Origin: Heracleum sosnowskyi
Taxonomy: Eukaryota > Streptophyta > Magnoliopsida > Apiales > Apiaceae
NCBI GenBank assembly: GCA_030848705.1
Contig: CM061240.1
Location: 127,150,998 to 127,214,997, forward strand
Length of the DNA stretch: 64,000 nt
Direction: 5' to 3'
Notes under the pieces: model-generated
What the model was told of the DNA's origin: nothing
The model's input: only the letters and a program-made list of their open reading frames with translations
Database searches by the model: none
Made by a program: the position numbers and the translations under genes
Part shown: positions 58,546 to 64,000 of the stretch, in pieces
Numbering within the stretch: position 1 is the first letter of the stretch
Layout: each line of letters begins with the position of its first letter

Positions 58546-61500
58546 ATGGCAAACACACGAAGAACAGCTCGAGATACTCAAACTCCTGAGGATCGCACTG
58601 TCACCTCTGAGGCTGATACTCACGGAAATCAACCACCGCCAACTACTTGCGTTGAAGGGGCGAATATCCCCACCAACACTCAAGGACCAGAGGTCCCAAT
58701 ATCGGTTGAAGGGACGAATCCCCTGCAAATGGTCATTCATGGATCTAATCCACAAGAGGCCGTTCATCATCAGCCAATTACGACCTCCCCGCTGCTCATG
58801 AATGCACCACGTAGTCTTCAACTTCACACCACGGATCTCCCTCAATATGCTACTCAAACTCTTGGCATGCCAACATATGGTATGCCACCTCGACCCCCGG
58901 CGGGCAGCAGTGGGACTAATCCAATCTACCATGAGGCATATGTGCCCCCTTACATCCAAGGTCTGGGACCCCAAACTAGGCGAGCCCCTTTTCAAGATTA
59001 CTCAGGTCCTTATACTGAGGATGAGAATTACTCAACAGAAGATGAGAGGGATGTTGCCCCAAGAAGGATACGTTCTTCCCAAACTAATCGGGAACAACCC
59101 CAAACCACTAAGGAAAAACTTGCGTCCATCGAAGCCGAGGCTGCAAGGCTCAAGAGACTACTGGCCGAAGAGGAAGCAAGAACTCAACGAGTCCCTGTGA
59201 TTAACTTGGACCCAACACCAAGAAGAACCAAGAGGGCTGAGGCCCCAAGGGGAGATCCTAATGTTCTATTGCCCCTAGGAGATCCTGATGATCCAACACC
59301 ACCCTTCACTCAAGACATCATGAAAGCCAACATCTCTAGAAAATTCAAGATGCCAACAATCAAGGCTTATGATGGAACGGGAGATCCCGCAAATCATGTA
59401 AGAACCTTCTCCAATGCACTGCTGTTGCAGCCAACCAACGATGCGGTCAAGTGCAGGGCGTTTCCGCAAACCTTGGCAGGCATGGCCCAACGTTGGTATA
59501 GCCGTCTTTCTCCCAACTCTATTGGGTCCTTCAAGGAACTAAGCAAAGCTTTCATCAATCAATTCATTAGTGGAAGAGTGCATGAGAAAAGCTCTGCCTC
59601 ACTCATGGCAATTCAGCAAGGAAAGAATGAAGCCCTAAGGGACTACATCAATCGATTCACTCGGGAGGCTTTGAAGGTCCCGGACTTAGAGGACAGAGTG
59701 GCTATGATAGCCCTGCAACAAGGAGCTACTGATGACCACTTTAAAAGGTCGTTAGCTAAACATCCACCCGAGAGCATGCTAAAGCTCCAAGATAGGGCCG
59801 GAAAGTATATCAAGGCTGAAGAAAGCATGAGAAAGTATGAACCCACTGCTAGCGGTAGTGGAAACTCAAAGAAAAGAAAAGAAACTCAAGAGTATGATTT
59901 CAAGGAAAAGTTTCCCAGAACGTCAAAGGACTCTGATTCTCCACCCAAGAGAAACAATTTTGGGCCAAAGTTTACGGAGTATGCAAGATTGAACACTCCC
60001 AGGAGTCAAACTCTAATGGAGATAACTAAGGAAGAAGATCTCAAATGGTCAAAGCCAATGAGGGCTGACTTGTCCAAACGGAACCAAAATCAATTTTGTC
60101 GGTTCCACAAAGAAGTTGGTCACGACACCGACGATTGTAGGCAACTGAAAGATGAGATTGAGTTTCTGATACGAAGAGGAAAACTCAGCAAATTTACCAA
60201 GGATGGTAATCAAGGAAGTCATAGGGGGAACTATGAAAGGAAGGATTATGACAGAAGGGACAACGACCAAGATTGCAACCCTAAGCCCCGAGGGCCAGTC
60301 ATAGATATGATATTAGGAGGACCAACTGCTGCTGGGTCCTCCCGAAACTCAAGAAAGGATTATGCTCGAGAAGTACTGACTGTAGTCGGAGAAGCACCAA
60401 AGCGTGCCAAAACAGAGGTGTCAATAGGTTTTGACGATTCTGACTTGGAAGGGGTGAAGTTCCCCCACGATGATCCTCTTGTCATAGTACCTGTGATAGG
60501 CAACTCTGAAACAAAGAGAGTCCTGGTCGACAATGGAGCTTCAGTGGATATCTTGTTCCACGATGCTTTTATCAAAACGGGTTACACTGATTCTCAGTTG
60601 ACGCCCTCGAATATGCCCATATATGGGTTCAATGGAGTGGAATCAAAGGTGGAAGGCACTATCCAACTCCCAATGACCATGGGGCAAGGGACGAATACGT
60701 CTACTCAGATGTTGAACTTCATAGTTATAAAGGCAAATTCGACCTACAATGCAATCCTAGGAAGGACTGGTCTTCATGCGTTCAAGGCTGTTGCCTCATC
60801 CTATCATCTGAAACTCAAATTCCCCACGAGGAATGGAATTGGTGAAGAACGGGGAGACCAAAAGATGGCTAGAAGCAGTTATGTAGCCGCGTTGAGGCCT
60901 GATGGAATCGGGGGGCAGGTTCTCCCAATTGAAGACATGGATATCAGTGACAATGAGGACCGAAGAGGGAAACCAGCCGAGGATTTAATCCCAATTCCCT
61001 TAGTCCCTGGTGAACCAGAGAAGGTGACTTATGTTGGAGCACTACTACCTGAGCCATTGAAAAGTAAGCTCATATCTTTTCTTCAAGAGAATAATGACGT
61101 TTTTGCTTGGACAGCGGCTGATATGCCAGGGATTGATCCCCAATTGATAACTCATAAATTGAATGTGGATCCTGAAAGGAAGACGGTGAAACAGAAGAAG
61201 AGAAGTTTTGCTCCAGAAAGGCTTGAAGCCATTAAACAAGAAGTAGAGAAGCTTTTGGAAGCCGGTTTCATTGAGGAAATCCAATTCCCAGAATGGTTGG
61301 CTAACCCCGTAATGGTCAAAAAGGCCAATGGAAAATGGAGGATGTGTGTGGACTTCACTGACTTGAATGATGCGTGTCCTAATGATTGTTTTCCCTTACC
61401 AAGGATTGATGCATTAATAGATGCTACCGCTGGACACGAGATGCTCAGCTTCATGGATGGCTTCAGTGGATACAACCAAATCAAAATGCACAAGGATGAC

Positions 61501-61854
61501 ATCTCCAAGGTATCATTCATCACTGACTTTGGTGTTTTCTGTTATCTAGTTATGGCGTTTGGCCTTAAGAATGCAGGAGCAACATACCAAAGATTGGTGA
61601 ACAAAATTTTTGGACACCTAGTTGGAAAAACCATGGAGGTCTACGTAGATGACATGTTAGTCAAGAGCCTCGATAAGGCCGATCACATAGAGCACCTCCG
61701 AGAGGCATTCGAAGTGCTGATGCACCACAAGATGATGTTGAATCCAGCTAAGTGTGCCTTTGGTGTAGGCTCGGGAAAGTTCTTAGGCCTGATGGTTTCC
61801 AAGAGAGGAATCGAGGCTCACTCTTGCGGCAGCATTGGGAAGATTCATCTCTAA
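58546..61854 (+). pseudogene. gag-protease-reverse transcriptase ORF, truncated by frameshift
   Basis: An open frame of 1,102 codons. Gag (retrotrans_gag) covers about residues 270-425 (AYDGTGDPANHV through KYIKAEES), preceded by a coiled-coil-like stretch at 187-212. A CCHC-like knuckle, CRFHKEVGHDTDDC, is at 518-531. The aspartic protease core is VDNGASVDILF, with Asp at 662 and Asn in place of the usual Thr or Ser. RT runs from about 888, with SFMDGFSGY and the active site YVDD at 1033-1036. After SKRGIE (about 1085) the frame leaves the family pattern: about 80 bases coding the RT/RNase H linker are missing and the last 17 residues are out-of-frame sequence. The ATG follows the primer-binding site by 13 bases. 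Confidence 0.88.
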
Positions 61855-62424
61855 GTCAGGAGAAAAGTGCTTACCTTTCTTCAAAGCACTCAAGAAAGTG
61901 AAAAACTTTGAATGGACAACTGAAAGCCAAGAGGCCTTTGAGGCCCTGATGAAATACATGACTGAGGCACCACTGTTGGCAAAGCCCAATCCAGGGGAGA
62001 TTCTCTATTTATACTTGGCTGTTTCTAACACAGCCCTTGGAGCCGTTTTGGTAAAGGAAGAATTGAAGGTTCAGAAACCCATCTACTATGTGAGCAAGAT
62101 TCTACATGGGGCAGAAATAAACTACTCAACGATTTAGAAGTTTGCCTTAGCCTTGATAATGGCCTCAAGAAAGCTACGCCCGTACTTCCAGGCTCTCACA
62201 AGATAAAGGTCTTGACTAATCAACCTCTAAGAAACATCTTGCATAGCCCTCAAGTTAGTGGAAGACTGATCAAATGGGCCATTGAATTGGGAGAATTTGA
62301 CATCAAGTATAAGCCTCGGACGACCATAAAAGCTCAAGCACTCGCTGACTTCATGGTTGAATGCACCATTGACAACCAAGAAGTCGAGGGGGCAGGAAGT
62401 GATAGTGGAAGACAAGAAAGATGA
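61822..62424 (+). pseudogene. gypsy RNase H 1 remnant
   Basis: Picks up in another frame with LGRFISKSGEKCLPFF and continues through TEAPLLAKP and YLAVSNTALGAVLV to INYSTI, where GAG has become TAG (62135-62137). A one-base shift near 62195 follows, then VLTNQPLRNILHSPQVSGRL and the IKYKPRTTIKAQALADF linker. Two breaks make it non-functional. Confidence 0.85.
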
Positions 62425-62428
62425 AGAG

Positions 62429-63463
62429 ATGGAGTTCAAAGAATATTGGGTGCTCTATTTTGATGGAGCATCAAAAACAAAATCAAGTGGAGCAGGTTTA
62501 GTGCTACAAAGTCCTGATGGATTCTTCATAGAGTATGCATTAAAACTTGACTTCCCAACGACAAACAATGAGGCTGAGTATGAAGCCCTGATAGCTGGCC
62601 TAGGGCTGGCTGGAGCCTTGAGAGTTAAAACTCTGAAAGTATGTGGAGACTCGAGGCTAGTGGTTTCCCAAGTAAATGGGGAGTTTGAAGCCAGAGATGA
62701 AGTCATGGCCAAGTACTTAAAACTTGTCAAGGAAACCACCAAGCAAGTGATGCATTTCTTCTGGGAAAATGTGATATGCAGATATGGAATTCCACGAGTC
62801 CTGGTTACGGACAATGGAACTCAGTTTAACAACGATGAGTTCAAGAAGTATTATGATGAGAATGATATCAAGTTGCGCTTCACTTCTGTTGCCCATCCTC
62901 AAGCAAATGGGCAAGCTGAGGTTGCAAATCGAATTATCCTAGATGGACTGAAGAAAAGAGTTGAACGCTCCAGAAACACTTGGGTAGACGAATTGCTCCC
63001 CATACTATGGGCATATCGAACTACTTGCAAAGTCACCACTGGAGCTACCCCCTTTCTGTTGGCATATGGGGCAGAGGCAGTGGTTCCAGTGGAGATTACT
63101 CACACGTCTCCAAGAATTGAGGCTTATGAGCCAGAAACAAATGAGGAAGGCTTGAGGCTGGCCTTAGATCTGATTGATGAAGTTAGAGACGAGGCAAATG
63201 CCAAGATAGTTCAGCATCAGAAACGAGCATCTTTCTATTACAACCTAAGGGTTAAAGAGAGATTCTTTCGACAAGGAGATTTAGTCCTCCGAAAGATTGA
63301 GGCGTCCGGAGTTGGACAAAAAGGCAAGTTGGCCCCAAATTGGGAAGGACCATATCGTGTCAAGAACGTATTTGGTCGAGGCTCGTACAAACTAGAAACC
63401 CTTGAAGGGCATGAGGTGCCAATGACTTGGCATGCCTCCAATTTGAAAGTTTATTATGTTTAA
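62429..63463 (+). pseudogene. gypsy second RNase H fused to a 5'-deleted integrase
   Basis: One open frame. The aRNH part begins WVLYFDGASKTKSSGAGL, with the catalytic Asp, and continues through NNEAEYEALIAG and GDSRLVVSQV to about 62750. It then joins directly to FFWENVICRYGIPRVLVTDNG, the middle of the integrase core. The zinc-finger domain and first catalytic Asp are absent; the second Asp (TDNG, about 62810) and the Glu (NGQAEVAN, about 62915) remain, as does a C-terminal domain with PNWEGPYRV. The frame is open upstream to 62357, but no true start exists; pol is normally a polyprotein. Confidence 0.88.
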
Positions 63464-63791
63464 GGTGTTTCCTAAGTGGACTCACTACTAGAAATAAGGT
63501 TTGATAAAACCAACCCAAGTTTTAAACTTGAGTACTATGTAAGGGTTGAGCCCATTCTTCAAAAGTTATGAATTATATTCTTCATCATGTTTTCAATGCA
63601 TTACATACTGATTGATATGTACAAAATGCTAACTAAACATGCAAAGTCAAGAAGCAAGAAAGCAATACAAGCCATAAATGGCCACAAAATACAAATAAAA
63701 CTAAACTTGCAAATAGTTTAAGTTAAGCCCGAAGGCTGGAAATACATAGAAAGAAAATACAAGCCATGAATGGCCATAAATAAACTACAGA
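63464..63791. other. 3' non-coding region of the gypsy element
   Basis: No ORF. The words ACAAGCCATAAATGGCCA and ACAAGCCATGAATGGCCA at about 63667 and 63760 show a short direct duplication. Confidence 0.5.
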
Positions 63792-64000
63792 CTACGCATC
63801 ACCCCCCTTGTCACCAGCATCTGTCTCCTCCCCTGAGCTAGAGCCAGAAGAATGCTCATCAGCATCATGGTCATCAGCAGATGTGTCACCGAAGAGTGAT
63901 GAATGCTCTGGATCTAAAATCCTAGCATCTTCCTCCATGTCATCCACTCAAGCCAGCATGCGCTCTAAGGGAGTAGGAGGGTGAGGATCTGGAAAGTCAG
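63792..64000 (-). pseudogene. antisense ORF of the gypsy element, 3' end
   Basis: On the minus strand a frame enters from the window edge, reads DFPDPHPPTPLERMLA, meets an in-frame TGA (63947-63949), and continues VDDMEEDARILDPEHSSLFG, then a highly acidic Asp/Ser/Glu tail to TAG at 63792-63794. It faces the pol gene, downstream of it, as known for some Tat-group elements. Function unknown; the stop suggests decay. Only the C-terminal part is in the window. Confidence 0.6.

Larger units (their letters stand above)
58514..64000 (+). mobile_element. Ty3/gypsy retrotransposon, Tat-lineage features, defective
   Basis: In order: primer-binding site, gag-protease-RT ORF, first RNase H, second (archaeal-type) RNase H, integrase core and C-terminus, a non-coding 3' region and an antisense ORF. 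A second RNase H and an antisense ORF between pol and the right LTR are recorded for the plant Tat group. The element runs off the window edge. Breaks: a deletion with frameshift after the RT, a stop and frameshift in RNase H 1, and a large in-frame loss between RNase H 2 and integrase. Confidence 0.85.

Noticed and set aside
58540..58995. 151-codon minus-strand frame over gag
   Set aside because: It is a shadow of the long gag-pol frame; other minus-strand frames in 59275-63441 are the same kind.
1..64000. tRNA, rRNA or organellar insertions
   Set aside because: I scanned for tRNA-like arms, rRNA words and chloroplast genes and saw none; a covariance-model search was not possible here.

Overview
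The window is AT-rich nuclear DNA from a flowering plant, most likely a eudicot. The evidence is intron-containing genes for a LOH1/LOH3-type ceramide synthase, a plant-type 3-methyladenine DNA glycosylase and a type II PI 4-kinase gamma, embedded in Tourist, Stowaway, hAT, Mutator and pogo/Emigrant MITEs, Helitrons, CACTA, LINE, Ty1/copia and Ty3/gypsy elements. The sequence alone does not fix the species. All repeat boundaries were read by eye from terminal repeats, target-site duplications (TSDs) and copies within the window.

Layout. 1-6.7 kb is a MITE field: an inverted pair of Tourist-like elements, one split by a hAT MITE; a pogo/Emigrant-like element; a Harbinger-type MITE; a Stowaway split by a Mutator-like foldback element; and a decayed reverse Helitron. 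7.6-21.3 kb is the gene island: ceramide synthase (+, six exons, 304 aa), DNA-3-methyladenine glycosylase I-like gene (+, five coding exons, 309 aa, one GC-AG intron) and PI4K gamma (-, uninterrupted CDS, 638 aa). 23.3-43.1 kb is nested repeats: a pogo-like element split by a Helitron that itself holds a Tourist MITE; a second Helitron family with two near-complete copies and a fragment; a 5'-truncated LINE with a perfect 15-bp TSD; an internally deleted copia element; and a Helitron with an internal 521-bp tandem duplication. A 61-codon gene candidate with its own TATA box lies at 43.6 kb.

44.95-57.81 kb is one CACTA (En/Spm) element carrying a second CACTA (46.05-53.19 kb, 3-bp TSD GCG). 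The inner element holds a broken TNP2-type transposase and a downstream transcription unit built of repeated 72-nt symmetrical exons followed by a peptide-repeat exon. The outer element carries two exons of a dead ABI5/AREB-type bZIP gene in antisense and eight copies of a roughly 175-bp tandem repeat. From about 58 kb to the window end lies a damaged Ty3/gypsy element with Tat-lineage features: a long gag-protease-RT ORF, two RNase H domains, an integrase missing its front half, and an antisense ORF downstream of pol.

The three host genes are independent single-copy-style loci; nothing links them functionally. Most of the novelty lies in the transposon nests, the captured bZIP fragment and the exon array inside the inner CACTA.
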